Positions 1-8,764 of a stretch of DNA of 64,000 nucleotides are shown here, one piece after another. Position 1 is the stretch's first letter. The number at the start of each line of letters is the position of its first letter. Location of the stretch: the NCBI GenBank assembly GCA_963783335.1, contig CAWAND010000004.1, positions 248,001 to 312,000 on the forward strand, in the 5' to 3' direction. The DNA comes from CAWAND01 sp963783335 (lineage in GTDB: Bacteria; Chloroflexota; Anaerolineae; Anaerolineales; E44-bin32). The notes beneath the pieces were generated by a model. The model ran no database searches, was not told where the DNA came from, and saw only the letters and a list, made by a program, of their open reading frames with translations. The translations under genes and the position numbers were made by a program.

Positions 1-1599
1 CGGCAGGGCACTGATGACATCCCCGGCCATTACGCTCGCTTCGGAGCCCAGCATCTGGGCCGCCTGGACCCCCGCGAGCCCATGAACATAGCCCCCCAGA
101 ACGGCTGCCTCGTAACCAGCCACCCCCTGAGCACGAAAGCCGGCGATTGTCCCAGCCAGAACATCTCCCGTCCCAGCGCTCGCTAACGCTGATGTGGCGA
201 ATGGGAGTACGCTAACCCGGCCATCGGGGGCAGCCACCACCGTGAATGCCCCCTTGAACACCACCACATGGCCCCATTCGGCGGCCCACTTCTTGGCCGC
301 CGACACACGGTCCGCCTGCAACTTCTCCTTGCCTTCTCCCGTGAGAGTGGCCATTTCTCCGGGATGTGGGGTGAGCACGGTCTCGCTCGGGAGACGGGCC
401 GGCCAACTTTCTATCTCCGGAAGGAGACTCAGAGCATCTGCGTCGATGACGCATGGACCCAATCCCAAACCAGGTTCTGACCCTTCTGCTGCGTCCGGGA
501 GAAATCCCAGCCGGCCTCGATGCCCGCCTCCTTCAGCCCCGAGCAGACGTCGCAAGAACTTTGAGGCCAACTCATCTCGCCCCATCCCGGGCCCAATCAG
601 CAAGACCGGCGAACCCGACACCGCCTGGACTAGAACCTCAACAGAGGCTTCGTTGACAATGCCCATGTCATGCGGCAGCAGAATCCACGTCGCTTCAGGC
701 AGCTGCGGCGCCAGAAGCGCCTGTATGGCCGACGGCACCGCCAGCGTCACCAAGCCAGCCCCGGTCCTGTAGGCCGCCGTACCCGCCAGGGCCGCTGCGC
801 CCGGCAGCGTGATGGATCCCCCGATGACAACGACTTGACCGAAGGTTCCTTTGTGGGAGTCCTTCGGGCGCTGCGGGAGCCATTCCCGCACAATTTCCTG
901 TGTGGCGAGTTCAAGATCCACGTTGGACAACTCCTGCTGTTTGGACGAAACGCCAATGTCGGCCACGATCAAGCTACCTACCTTTGCTGCGCCGGGAAAT
1001 CTGAGAAGACCCACTTTGGCCGCCGCCAACGTGACAGTCAGATCGCACGCCAGCGTTTCATCTGCCACTTCTCCGCTGTCGGTGTCCAGCCCCGAAGGAC
1101 AATCGACCGCCACCACCAGGGGCTTCACCGGCCGCTTCTGAAGGGCCTTTTGTACTGACCCTAGAATCCCCTTCGCTTCCCCTTTCAGAGGCAGTTTCAG
1201 ACCCGTGCCGAACACCGCATCCAGCACAACGTCGGCCGTAGACAGCATGTTTGCCAGCACCCGCTTCCGCTGGTCCTGGTCTGCCTCAGCTACGAGCAGC
1301 CCCCTCTCCTTGATAGCTTCCAGGTGTGGATCCGGGTCCGGCCTGGCCTTGACAAGGTAGACGGAAACCTGCGCCCCCGCCTCGGCCAATACGTCCCCGG
1401 CAACCAGACCATCACCGCCGTTGTTGCCGCTCCCGACAAGAATCGCCACGCGCTTTCCCGCTGGTTCGGGAAGGCGATGCAGCACGGCTTCGGCCACGGC
1501 CGTGCCGGCGTTGATCATCATTTGATCGTAGCTCAGGCCGGCAGCGTCGGCCGCCTGTTCGATGGCCCTCATTTGGTCAACGTTTACAATCTTCGCCAC
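1..1599 (-). CDS. nnr: Bifunctional NAD(P)H-hydrate epimerase / ADP-dependent (S)-NAD(P)H-hydrate dehydratase, C-terminus cut by window edge
   Basis: This protein repairs hydrated NAD(P)H: the N-terminal YjeF domain epimerises NAD(P)HX and the C-terminal ribokinase-like domain dehydrates the S form with ADP. About 533 codons are visible. The epimerase half carries GSGNNGGDGLVAGDVL. The dehydratase half carries SHKGTFG, CVIDADALSLL, LTPHPGEMA and, near residue 475, AGTGDVLAG, which is the catalytic loop. The frame stays the same from start to window edge. I chose the GTG at 1599 because GGGAGG lies five bases upstream; a second GTG at 1605 sits on the Shine-Dalgarno itself. It follows the GMC oxidoreductase gene after 56 bases and may be cotranscribed with it. 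Confidence 0.93.
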   Translation of the reverse strand, partial: MAKIVNVDQMRAIEQAADAAGLSYDQMMINAGTAVAEAVLHRLPEPAGKRVAILVGSGNNGGDGLVAGDVLAEAGAQVSVYLVKARPDPDPHLEAIKERGLLVAEADQDQRKRVLANMLSTADVVLDAVFGTGLKLPLKGEAKGILGSVQKALQKRPVKPLVVAVDCPSGLDTDSGEVADETLACDLTVTLAAAKVGLLRFPGAAKVGSLIVADIGVSSKQQELSNVDLELATQEIVREWLPQRPKDSHKGTFGQVVVIGGSITLPGAAALAGTAAYRTGAGLVTLAVPSAIQALLAPQLPEATWILLPHDMGIVNEASVEVLVQAVSGSPVLLIGPGMGRDELASKFLRRLLGAEGGGHRGRLGFLPDAAEGSEPGLGLGPCVIDADALSLLPEIESWPARLPSETVLTPHPGEMATLTGEGKEKLQADRVSAAKKWAAEWGHVVVFKGAFTVVAAPDGRVSVLPFATSALASAGTGDVLAGTIAGFRAQGVAGYEAAVLGGYVHGLAGVQAAQMLGSEASVMAGDVISALP

Positions 1600-1655
1600 T
1601 GCCACCTCCCACTGTCTTGTCAACCTGCATCATAACGGCTACACCTATCGGCACG

Positions 1656-3269
1656 CTAGATGTGAGAGCGGCCAGCTTTCTCAGAGATGGCACTCATGGC
1701 ATGCTCTGCCAATGCCGCGATGGTGAGGCTGGGATTGATCCCAGGGTTTGCGGGCATCATTGAGCCATCGACCACAAACAGCCCATCGTAGTTGAACACC
1801 CGCCCATTTGCGTCAATGACGCCGTCGTCGGCACTCTTGCCCATCGGACAACCTCCGAGAATATGTGCCGTCACCGGCATGCCCAGGATGCTCTCCACAA
1901 AGGACGTTTGAGGGTATCCATCCACTTCACTGGCGAATTCCCTCGCCAGCGCGTGCCCCACCGAAAGCTCGGCAGGGATTCTTCGTTCATCGTCGTGGTG
2001 AATGGCCAACCCATATCTCAACGCTCGCCACCATCTGCGGCGAAGGACCAACTGCATCAGATTGTCTTTCTTCTGCATGACCAAGAGGATGGTGGTCCTT
2101 TCCGCCCAGCCAGATCCCAGCTTGCTTCTCAGAAATTCCAGTGGCGAGGAAACGATACCCCACACGGTTCGCAAGACACGGCCTGGCAGTCCATGTCCGG
2201 AAGCTATCAGGGGCGCGCCGAGCAGGCGCATGAATGAGCTTCCACTTGAATAGCGGACCGGTTCCACATAGGTCTCATCGTCAGCCTGAAATCCCGAGGT
2301 GATAGAAACACCATAAGAGAAATCGAGGTCGGAGATTCCGCTTGAGACGCCGAGGAGAGCCTCGCTGTTGGTACGCACTTTGGTGCCCAGGCGCCTCGAG
2401 AGCAGCGGCAATGAGCACGTGACATCTCGGCAGCGAAGAAGCAGCTCCAAGGTACCCAGCACACCTGCTGAAACAACCACATTCCGAGCCCGGACTACTT
2501 GCGTGTCGCCACCCAGCCACGCCGTCGATGCTTGATGAACCACCTCATAACGCGCCGCCGAACCTTCGGAGTGAATTTGCCTAATGTTCGTTGCCCGGCG
2601 TTCCGGGGAAATCTGAACGCCCAGGCGTTCCGCCAGATAGAGATAGTTTTTGGTCAGGGTGTTCTTCGCATTGTATCGGCACCCCACCATACAGCCGCCG
2701 CATTGGACACAGCCAGACCGGCTTGGCCCCTTGCCGCCGAAGTACGGATCGGGTACTTCGACGCCCTCTTCCCCGAAGAACACGGCGACATCGGTCGGAC
2801 GAAAGGTATCTCGTCGAGCCCTGCTGGCCGCCATCCGCCGGAACACATCATCAGCCGGAGTTGTGCCTGGGTACTTTTCCACTCCTAACATTTGACGCAC
2901 AGATGTGAAGTGAGGCGCCAACACAGATCGCCAATCCCGCAGCTCGCCCCAGCCCTCGGCACGGTAGAGATCGTCGTGCGGCTCCACCAGCACCCCCGCA
3001 TACCCCAGGCTGCCACCTCCCAAACCGGCTCCATGCAGCACGAGCACGCCTCGGAAGAATGACATTTCCAGCAGACCGAAACAACGCCATCGTGGCGCCC
3101 ACAGGTATTTCGACAGCGCCCAATTGGTTTGAGGGAAGTCGTGGTCCTCGAATCGTTTGCCCTGCTCAAGCACCAAGACCGAGTAGCCCTTCTCGGCCAG
3201 GCGAAGAGCGGACACACTCCCCCCGAACCCTGACCCAATCACCACAAAATCATAGGCAAACTGATCCAT
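1656..3269 (-). CDS. GMC-family flavin oxidoreductase, cholesterol-oxidase-like
   Basis: This 537-residue FAD oxidoreductase starts with the dinucleotide-binding motif GSGFGGS (residues 12-18). Near its C-terminus it has HILGGCPMG and a VVDGSMMPANPGINPSLTI block, typical of the cholesterol oxidase/ChoD branch of the GMC family. A CxxCxxCxxxC cluster (Cys187, 190, 193, 197) precedes a conserved AKNTLTKNYL stretch, as in ChoD-like members. The family oxidises alcohol groups, often of sterols or terpenoids; the substrate here cannot be read from sequence. GAGG lies five bases before the ATG. The gene is divergent from dgt. Confidence 0.85.
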   Translation of the reverse strand: MDQFAYDFVVIGSGFGGSVSALRLAEKGYSVLVLEQGKRFEDHDFPQTNWALSKYLWAPRWRCFGLLEMSFFRGVLVLHGAGLGGGSLGYAGVLVEPHDDLYRAEGWGELRDWRSVLAPHFTSVRQMLGVEKYPGTTPADDVFRRMAASRARRDTFRPTDVAVFFGEEGVEVPDPYFGGKGPSRSGCVQCGGCMVGCRYNAKNTLTKNYLYLAERLGVQISPERRATNIRQIHSEGSAARYEVVHQASTAWLGGDTQVVRARNVVVSAGVLGTLELLLRCRDVTCSLPLLSRRLGTKVRTNSEALLGVSSGISDLDFSYGVSITSGFQADDETYVEPVRYSSGSSFMRLLGAPLIASGHGLPGRVLRTVWGIVSSPLEFLRSKLGSGWAERTTILLVMQKKDNLMQLVLRRRWWRALRYGLAIHHDDERRIPAELSVGHALAREFASEVDGYPQTSFVESILGMPVTAHILGGCPMGKSADDGVIDANGRVFNYDGLFVVDGSMMPANPGINPSLTIAALAEHAMSAISEKAGRSHI

Positions 3270-3378
3270 CCAAACCTCGCTCTGACGATTGGAATTCCTG
3301 CCTGCCCCATCTCACAACATGATGCAGAACGCCAGGCGGATTATCAGCCGCGTTGTCTCACCTGTCAAAGCCGCCGCA

Positions 3379-3408
3379 TTGACAGTCGATCCCGCGCTGG
3401 GTTACACT
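3379..3408 (+). promoter_or_regulatory. Sigma-70-type promoter of dgt-greA
   Basis: TTGACA (3379-3384) and TACACT (3403-3408) are separated by 18 bases. The -10 box ends only nine bases before the dgt ATG, so the transcript would be leaderless or nearly so. Confidence 0.65.
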
Positions 3409-3417
3409 CACCTCGCT

Positions 3418-4587
3418 ATGAAAGGCTACTCAGATTTGATCTACACCCGAGAACGGCTTGAAGCCATCGAAGACGAGCATCTGGCTCCCTTTGGCATGCG
3501 AAGCAGTCAGTCCAAAGGCCGCGCCCATCCCGAAGATGAGCCAGGCTATCGCACAGTTTTTCAGCGAGACCGAGATCGGATCTTGCATACGACCGCCTTC
3601 CGTAGGCTGGAGTACAAGACCCAGGTCTTTGTCAATTCTGAAGGTGACTATTACCGCACCCGGTTGACCCACACCTTGGAAGTGGCGCAGATCGGCCGCA
3701 CACTTGCACGCGGCCTGGGTGCCAACGAGGACTTGGTCGAAGCAATTTGCCTGGCCCACGACATGGGGCATCCTCCATTTGGACACTCCGGAGAGGCGAC
3801 ACTTGGCCTCCTGATGGAATCACATGGGGGATTCGACCACAACCGCCAATCTTTGCGCATCGTTACCGATCTCGAGAACCGCTACGTCGATTTCCCCGGG
3901 CTCAACCTGTCCTGGGAAGTTCTGGAAGGCATCGTCAAACACGAGACCGAGTACGATGTCTCCGATGCAGCCGAGTACGATCCCGAAAAGCGGGGGCACC
4001 TCGAAGCCCAGATCGCCAATGCCGCGGATGAGCTTGCCTACACGGCTCACGACCTGGACGATGGCCTTCGCTCAGGACTGCTCGTACCAAACCAACTCCA
4101 AGGATTGGGAATGTGGGAACGGCTCCGCGAGAGCATCGGATGGACATCCGACACCTTGGACGAGCTTACCCGCAACCGGCTGATCCGCAGGCTGATCGGA
4201 ATTGAAGTCACCGATTTGCTCCAGGCCACAAGCGCCAGGCTCGAGGCCGCCGCCCCATCATCGGTCGACGACCTTCAGCTCTTGGATCACAACGTCATCG
4301 GCACTTCCGATGAGCTGGCCGGGCTGAATCGACAGCTGAAGGACTTCCTCTATCAGAACATGTACAAGCACCATCGCGTTGTTCGGATGCAGGCCAAGGC
4401 CGAACTGTTCCTACAAGCACTCTTCAATGCCTATATCGCCAATCCTATGATCCTCCCAGAGGAGATTCAGGAGCGAGCTCAGCAAGCAGACTTGTATCGG
4501 ACGGTCTGTGATTACATTGCCGGGATGACCGACCGCTTCGCCCTCCAGGAACACGCCAAATTGTTCGATCCCCAAACAAGACCCTGA
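3418..4587 (+). CDS. dgt: Deoxyguanosinetriphosphate triphosphohydrolase-like HD-domain protein
   Basis: This 389-residue HD-superfamily phosphohydrolase would cleave dNTPs to deoxynucleosides and triphosphate. Visible motifs are FRRLEYKTQVF, TRLTHTLEVAQIGRTLARGL (first metal His), the HD pair in AHDMGHPPFGHSGE, and GGFDHNRQSLRI, all diagnostic of the dGTPase family. I chose the ATG at 3418 because the frame upstream is not conserved-looking and contains the promoter. greA follows 10 bases downstream in the same direction, so the two are probably cotranscribed. Confidence 0.92.
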   Translation: MKGYSDLIYTRERLEAIEDEHLAPFGMRSSQSKGRAHPEDEPGYRTVFQRDRDRILHTTAFRRLEYKTQVFVNSEGDYYRTRLTHTLEVAQIGRTLARGLGANEDLVEAICLAHDMGHPPFGHSGEATLGLLMESHGGFDHNRQSLRIVTDLENRYVDFPGLNLSWEVLEGIVKHETEYDVSDAAEYDPEKRGHLEAQIANAADELAYTAHDLDDGLRSGLLVPNQLQGLGMWERLRESIGWTSDTLDELTRNRLIRRLIGIEVTDLLQATSARLEAAAPSSVDDLQLLDHNVIGTSDELAGLNRQLKDFLYQNMYKHHRVVRMQAKAELFLQALFNAYIANPMILPEEIQERAQQADLYRTVCDYIAGMTDRFALQEHAKLFDPQTRP

Positions 4588-4597
4588 AAGTTGCCTC

Positions 4598-5071
4598 ATG
4601 AGCAAAGACGAAAGAGACTACATTCTGACCCGTGAGGGCGCCAACAAGATACAGGCCGAGCTGGAAGAGCTGCGAGGCCCCAAGCGCACTGAGCTGGCCA
4701 AACGACTGCGGGCCGCCATCAAACAAGGCGACCTGTCCGAAAACGCCGACTATATTGCCGCCAAGGAAGATCAGGCATTTCTTGAGGGCCGGATCCAGGA
4801 ACTAGAAGCCATTCTACGCGTCTCGGAGATTGTCGACCAACCGGCTTCGAAGGACGTGATCGGCGTTGGATCGACGGTGGTCATCGCGCTCAACGGCCAC
4901 GCTCCCGAGACATATCACTTGGTGGGCGTCACCGAGGCCAATCCCCGCCAGGGCAAGATCTCCCACGAATCGCCAATTGGAAAAGCTCTTATGGGGCACC
5001 GTGCAGGGGACACGGCGCGAGCGGAAACGCCTGGTGGCACGATCGAACTCAAGATCGTCGAGATTCGCTGA
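4598..5071 (+). CDS. greA: Transcription elongation factor GreA
   Basis: GreA (157 residues, the normal family length) rescues backtracked RNA polymerase by stimulating transcript cleavage. The N-terminal coiled coil carries the acidic tip in GDLSENADYIAAKEDQ, which coordinates the catalytic magnesium in the polymerase channel. The C-terminal FKBP-like domain ends in HRAGDTARAETPGGTIELKIVEI. It lies 10 bases behind dgt and is followed by a strong terminator. Confidence 0.97.
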   Translation: MSKDERDYILTREGANKIQAELEELRGPKRTELAKRLRAAIKQGDLSENADYIAAKEDQAFLEGRIQELEAILRVSEIVDQPASKDVIGVGSTVVIALNGHAPETYHLVGVTEANPRQGKISHESPIGKALMGHRAGDTARAETPGGTIELKIVEIR

Positions 5072-5102
5072 TCGCTGGCGTCGCCAACACCAAAAAACGA
5101 AC

Positions 5103-5137
5103 AGGGACGGGCCCGAGAGGCCCGTCCCTTTCTTCTT
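5103..5137. terminator. Rho-independent terminator after greA, probably bidirectional
   Basis: An 11-bp perfect stem (5103-5113 with 5119-5129) with a five-base loop is followed by a T-rich tract. A run of six A's upstream gives the minus strand a weaker tail, which suits the convergent gene at 5164. Confidence 0.9.
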
Positions 5138-5163
5138 GTCTACGCAGCGACTTGTGAGCGAAA

Positions 5164-6303
5164 CTACCGCGGATAAGCGTTGATTTCAATGGTCATCTGG
5201 TCGAAAAAGCTCTCCGCCGGAAGCGCACTCTGGCCGTATGACATGTCCACAATCCTGGCTTCTACCACCAGCAACTCTGTCTCAAGCGTCACCACAGCGC
5301 CGTTCTCGGCCAGGATAGGATCTCCCTTGGCCGCTAACTGGGTGCGTGTTGCTTCGTCATTGTGGGCATACTTACTCATCAGCACCTTGGTCACAGTCTG
5401 GATGTCGTTCTTGTCAAACAACCAGACCTCGAAGGCGGACACCTTTTTGGGCTCGCCAGCACCCATCACATCCCCGATGCCAACGCCACACTCACCGAGA
5501 AAGTCTCCCGAAGGGCTTTCAATGCTGAACGAATCATCGTAGATGTCGTCGCCCAGATTGTAGATTGTCCGAAAGGTTCCCAAGGCCTCTGCCGCGGGAG
5601 GCTCGGCGACCGCCGCCTGCCCGAAATCTTCTTCGGGCATGGCCGGTTCATCCGCCGGATAGGGCGCCTCCATCCCAAAGGCTGGCTCCTGAGCAAAGTC
5701 ATCCTGCACGCCGTAGGGGTCAGGCATATCGTAGGCCTCATCCAGCGTGGTCTCTTCTGTCGCCGCGCCCATCCTGCCTCGCAAGATCAAAGCCGCAAGC
5801 AAAAGCAGACCGAGAAGGAGAGTCACGCCGCAAACCGGCAGAATGTAACTCGATGCGCGGCTGCCAGTCGCAGCCGGGACAGCCGTGGCGGCTGCCGTCG
5901 CCTCACTCGGCTGGGTCCCCTCGGCGACTTGGGTCGCCTGGCCGCCAACCTCGGATGTCGCGCCCCCCTGGAAGATCTCAATCAATGCGCTGAAGTTCTG
6001 GATGGCAGTAGGACTGACTTCCCCGGGATCGGCGCCCACTTCCTTCAAAGTTTCAGGACCGCTCTCACCGAGAACCTGATAGCGCTGCATCGCCAGATCA
6101 ACATCCTTGTTAACCGTATAGGAGTCGATGGCCATACGCAGGTAGTCCGCACGCAGATCTGGGCGGAGAAGCGCCGGCGTGGCGTCTTTCCATTGAACAG
6201 GAGATATGACCCAGCCATAGGTCAGCCCAAGTGCGATCCCAATCACGACTGCGACCGCGACGACCACCCATTTCTGCTGAAGTCGATCGGTTATAGCGTC
6301 CAT
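5164..6303 (-). CDS. Conserved-type membrane protein of unknown function with two transmembrane segments
   Basis: I do not recognise this 379-residue protein. It has a membrane segment at about residues 11-31, a segment of about 110 residues that would be extracytoplasmic, a Thr/Ala/Glu-rich linker, and a second membrane segment at about 150-172. The segment after it is very acidic and rich in Pro, Ala and Glu. The last 150 residues look like a compact beta-rich domain (GTFRTIYNLGDDIYDDSFSI onward). The N-terminal part contains helices of the kind seen in TPR-like folds, but no clear repeat. It stands alone between converging greA and the topA block. Confidence 0.7.
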   Translation of the reverse strand: MDAITDRLQQKWVVVAVAVVIGIALGLTYGWVISPVQWKDATPALLRPDLRADYLRMAIDSYTVNKDVDLAMQRYQVLGESGPETLKEVGADPGEVSPTAIQNFSALIEIFQGGATSEVGGQATQVAEGTQPSEATAAATAVPAATGSRASSYILPVCGVTLLLGLLLLAALILRGRMGAATEETTLDEAYDMPDPYGVQDDFAQEPAFGMEAPYPADEPAMPEEDFGQAAVAEPPAAEALGTFRTIYNLGDDIYDDSFSIESPSGDFLGECGVGIGDVMGAGEPKKVSAFEVWLFDKNDIQTVTKVLMSKYAHNDEATRTQLAAKGDPILAENGAVVTLETELLVVEARIVDMSYGQSALPAESFFDQMTIEINAYPR

Positions 6304-6408
6304 CGGCCCTCTCTTCCGGCATACGATCGGCCAACTGCTCTCGTCGGTTCAACTGCGCCGCATTCTAGACGTAACCATGCAGCAAGGCAAACATACAAGG
6401 TGCAGGAT

Positions 6409-7575
6409 TTATGCCGGATTGGATTCGGATGACTGCAGAGCCTCAAGATCGTACTTCCGCTCGCATTGTGTGCAGCTGGCTTGGTCTCTGCCTTCGACCA
6501 CGACCAAGCCGCCGCAATTGGGGCACGGCTGAGGAAGAGGGCGCTTCCAAGAGGTGAAGTCGCACTCAGGGTAGTTGGCACACCCGTAGAAAACCCTGCC
6601 GCGTCGGGTGTGTCGTTCCACCAGTTCGCCACCATCCACAGGGCATGTGACTCCGATCTTCTCCAGCCACGGCTCCGTGTGACGGCACTCCGGGAAATTG
6701 GAACAGCCAATAAACTTGCCAAATCGGCCGTGCCGAATCATCAGCTGGTTGCCACACTCCGGGCACATGCGATCCAACATTTCCGGTTCCGGCTTGACCT
6801 CCGGCATCTCCTCCGCAGCTCTTTCCATCTGAACAGCAAATGGTTCATAGAATTTGCGGATCACGTCTACCCAAGCCAGGTCACCTTCGGCGATCTTATC
6901 GAGCTCATCTTCCATCCGCGCCGTAAAACCCAAATCCACGATCTCAGGAAAATGGTCAACCAAGAGCTGATTCACGGTCTCCCCAATTTCTGTGGGAACC
7001 AAGCGGCGGGATTCTCGACGCACATAACCTCGCTGCTGCAGCGTGGTCAGAATAGGTGCATAGGTGGACGGACGCCCAATTCCATTTTCCTCGAGCGCCT
7101 TGACCAGAGACGCCTCCGAAAACCGAGCTGGTGGCTGCGTGAAATGCTGCTCTGGATACGTGCCGATCAAGTCAACCCGGTCGCCAACTCCGAGTTTCGG
7201 CAGCTGGTCAAGTACGGCCACTCGGCTGTCTTCATCTTTCCCGCCGTTGCCCCCTGGATCTTGCTCTTCGTAGACCTCCAAGAAACCCGAAAAGCGCAGG
7301 CTTGACGCCGTTACTCGGAAGAGGAAGGCATGCTCGGGGCTGCTCCCCCCAACTTCCATCTTGAGCGTGTCGTACTCCGCCGGACGCATTTGCGAGGCCA
7401 CAAACCGCGTCCAAATCAACCTGTACAGCTTGAATTGGGCGTCATTCAGGTATGCCCGTACGGCATCCGGCTCCCGCCTCACGGATGTGGGGCGAATGGC
7501 TTCATGGGCTTCTTGGGCGCTGCGGGCCTTTGTCGTGTACTGAGGTATCGGATTCTGGCACAAACCGCTGGCCAT
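6409..7575 (-). CDS. topA: DNA topoisomerase I, C-terminal part (downstream of a frameshift)
   Basis: This frame continues the toroidal core (ARSAQEAHEAIRPTS, GIGRPSTYAPIL) and ends with zinc ribbons typical of bacterial TopA: CPECGNQLMIRHGRFGKFIGC, a second CPVDGGELVER-type finger, and a last CPNCGGLVVVEG/CTQC finger. It joins the upstream fragment through a single extra base near 7550-7565. Translation of the two frames rejoins as YGQRFVPE to IPQYTTKARSAQEAH. Corrected, the whole protein is about 781 residues. Confidence 0.9.
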   Translation of the reverse strand: MASGLCQNPIPQYTTKARSAQEAHEAIRPTSVRREPDAVRAYLNDAQFKLYRLIWTRFVASQMRPAEYDTLKMEVGGSSPEHAFLFRVTASSLRFSGFLEVYEEQDPGGNGGKDEDSRVAVLDQLPKLGVGDRVDLIGTYPEQHFTQPPARFSEASLVKALEENGIGRPSTYAPILTTLQQRGYVRRESRRLVPTEIGETVNQLLVDHFPEIVDLGFTARMEDELDKIAEGDLAWVDVIRKFYEPFAVQMERAAEEMPEVKPEPEMLDRMCPECGNQLMIRHGRFGKFIGCSNFPECRHTEPWLEKIGVTCPVDGGELVERHTRRGRVFYGCANYPECDFTSWKRPLPQPCPNCGGLVVVEGRDQASCTQCERKYDLEALQSSESNPA

Positions 7576-8755
7576 ACTTGTCGGCGATCACCTGCCGGGC
7601 CTCATTCTGAGCTTGTTTTGAGACCTGGGTAGAATCCGTCCGCATGTAGGTGATCAAGCCGCCACCGTCTTCTTGGTCGCCGTCCAATCCCTCATACAAT
7701 TGCTGAGCGACGGCCATGGTGCGTCGCGCGCTGAACCCCAATTTGCGGGACGCCTCCTGCTGCAAGGTCGACGTGGTGAACGGCGCGGAAGGCTTTCTCC
7801 GACGCGTCCCGCGCTTGACCATGGTCACGCCGTAAGAAGCCTTGCGCAGCTCACCCTCCAGCGTCTGGACTTCACTTTCTGATGTCAGGCCCGGCTTTTG
7901 TCCATCGGCCTCGACCAGAAGCGCACGAAACGCGGGCGGGGAGTCGGCCTTGAGGAACTCGCCATCCATCGACCAGTACTCTTCAGGCTCGAAATCCCGG
8001 ATAGCGTTCTCGCGATCAACCACCAAGCGGAGTGCCACCGACTGCACTCTGCCCGCAGAAAGACGGCTTCGAACCTTTGACCACAGAAGCGGACTGAGGT
8101 TGTATCCCACAAGACGGTCAAGGATTCGGCGCGCCTGCTGCGCGTCAACCAGATTCATGTCGATCTGCCGATGGTGCTGGAAGGCATCTTCGATAGCCGG
8201 CTTGGTAATCTCGTGGAAAACTACCCGCCTCACTCGCTCGGGATCAATCTCCGCCGCTTCCAGCAGGTGCCAGGCTATCGCCTCCCCTTCTCGGTCCGGG
8301 TCAGTCGCCAGGAAGACCTCTTCCGCCTTTCCGGCTTCGCTCTTGAGTTCCTTGACTACATCACGCTTCTCATTTGGAACCCGATACCGCGGTTCGAAGT
8401 CATTCTCGACATCGACAGAAAGCTTGGAGCGCAGAAGATCGCGAACATGCCCGACAGATGCCTTCACGCGGTAGTCTCCACCCAAGAACCGACCCACGGT
8501 CCGCGCCTTGGCTGGCGATTCGACGATCACAAGCCTGCCTTTGCGCTTGACATTGGCCTTGGCCGCCTTCTTCTTCGGAGGCGCAGTTTCCGGGGGCGTC
8601 ATGCCTTCATGGGCGGGTGTGCGACCCATCCGGTACAGGCTCGAGCCGCAAACCGGGCACTTGCCTCTCGTCGCCGGTGAACCGTTCCGCGTGAACGTCG
8701 GCTCCGCGTCGGTCATCTCCCGCTTGGTTTTACATTTCACACAGTATGCTTCCAC
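7502..8755 (-). CDS. topA: DNA topoisomerase I, N-terminal part with a leading DUF5679-type zinc ribbon
   Basis: Type IA topoisomerase relaxes negative supercoils. This fragment opens with a CVKC...CPVC ribbon (residues about 1-45, DUF5679-like). The TOPRIM domain follows, with LVIVESPAKARTV, ATDPDREGEAIAWHL and the strand-passage core. The catalytic tyrosine lies in GGGLITYMRTDS, near the fragment's end. The frame runs into a stop about 20 codons past the frameshift. The gene is essential in most bacteria, so a sequencing or assembly indel is the simplest explanation. Confidence 0.92.
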   Translation of the reverse strand: MEAYCVKCKTKREMTDAEPTFTRNGSPATRGKCPVCGSSLYRMGRTPAHEGMTPPETAPPKKKAAKANVKRKGRLVIVESPAKARTVGRFLGGDYRVKASVGHVRDLLRSKLSVDVENDFEPRYRVPNEKRDVVKELKSEAGKAEEVFLATDPDREGEAIAWHLLEAAEIDPERVRRVVFHEITKPAIEDAFQHHRQIDMNLVDAQQARRILDRLVGYNLSPLLWSKVRSRLSAGRVQSVALRLVVDRENAIRDFEPEEYWSMDGEFLKADSPPAFRALLVEADGQKPGLTSESEVQTLEGELRKASYGVTMVKRGTRRRKPSAPFTTSTLQQEASRKLGFSARRTMAVAQQLYEGLDGDQEDGGGLITYMRTDSTQVSKQAQNEARQVIADKYGQRFVPESDTSVHDKGPQRPRSP

Positions 8756-8764
8756 TAACAGCTC

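Noticed and set aside
5362..6432. Plus-strand open frame of 356 codons opposite the membrane-protein gene
   Set aside because: It is antisense to a better frame with membrane segments and ribosomal-type composition, and shows no family motif. Long antisense frames are common at this GC content.
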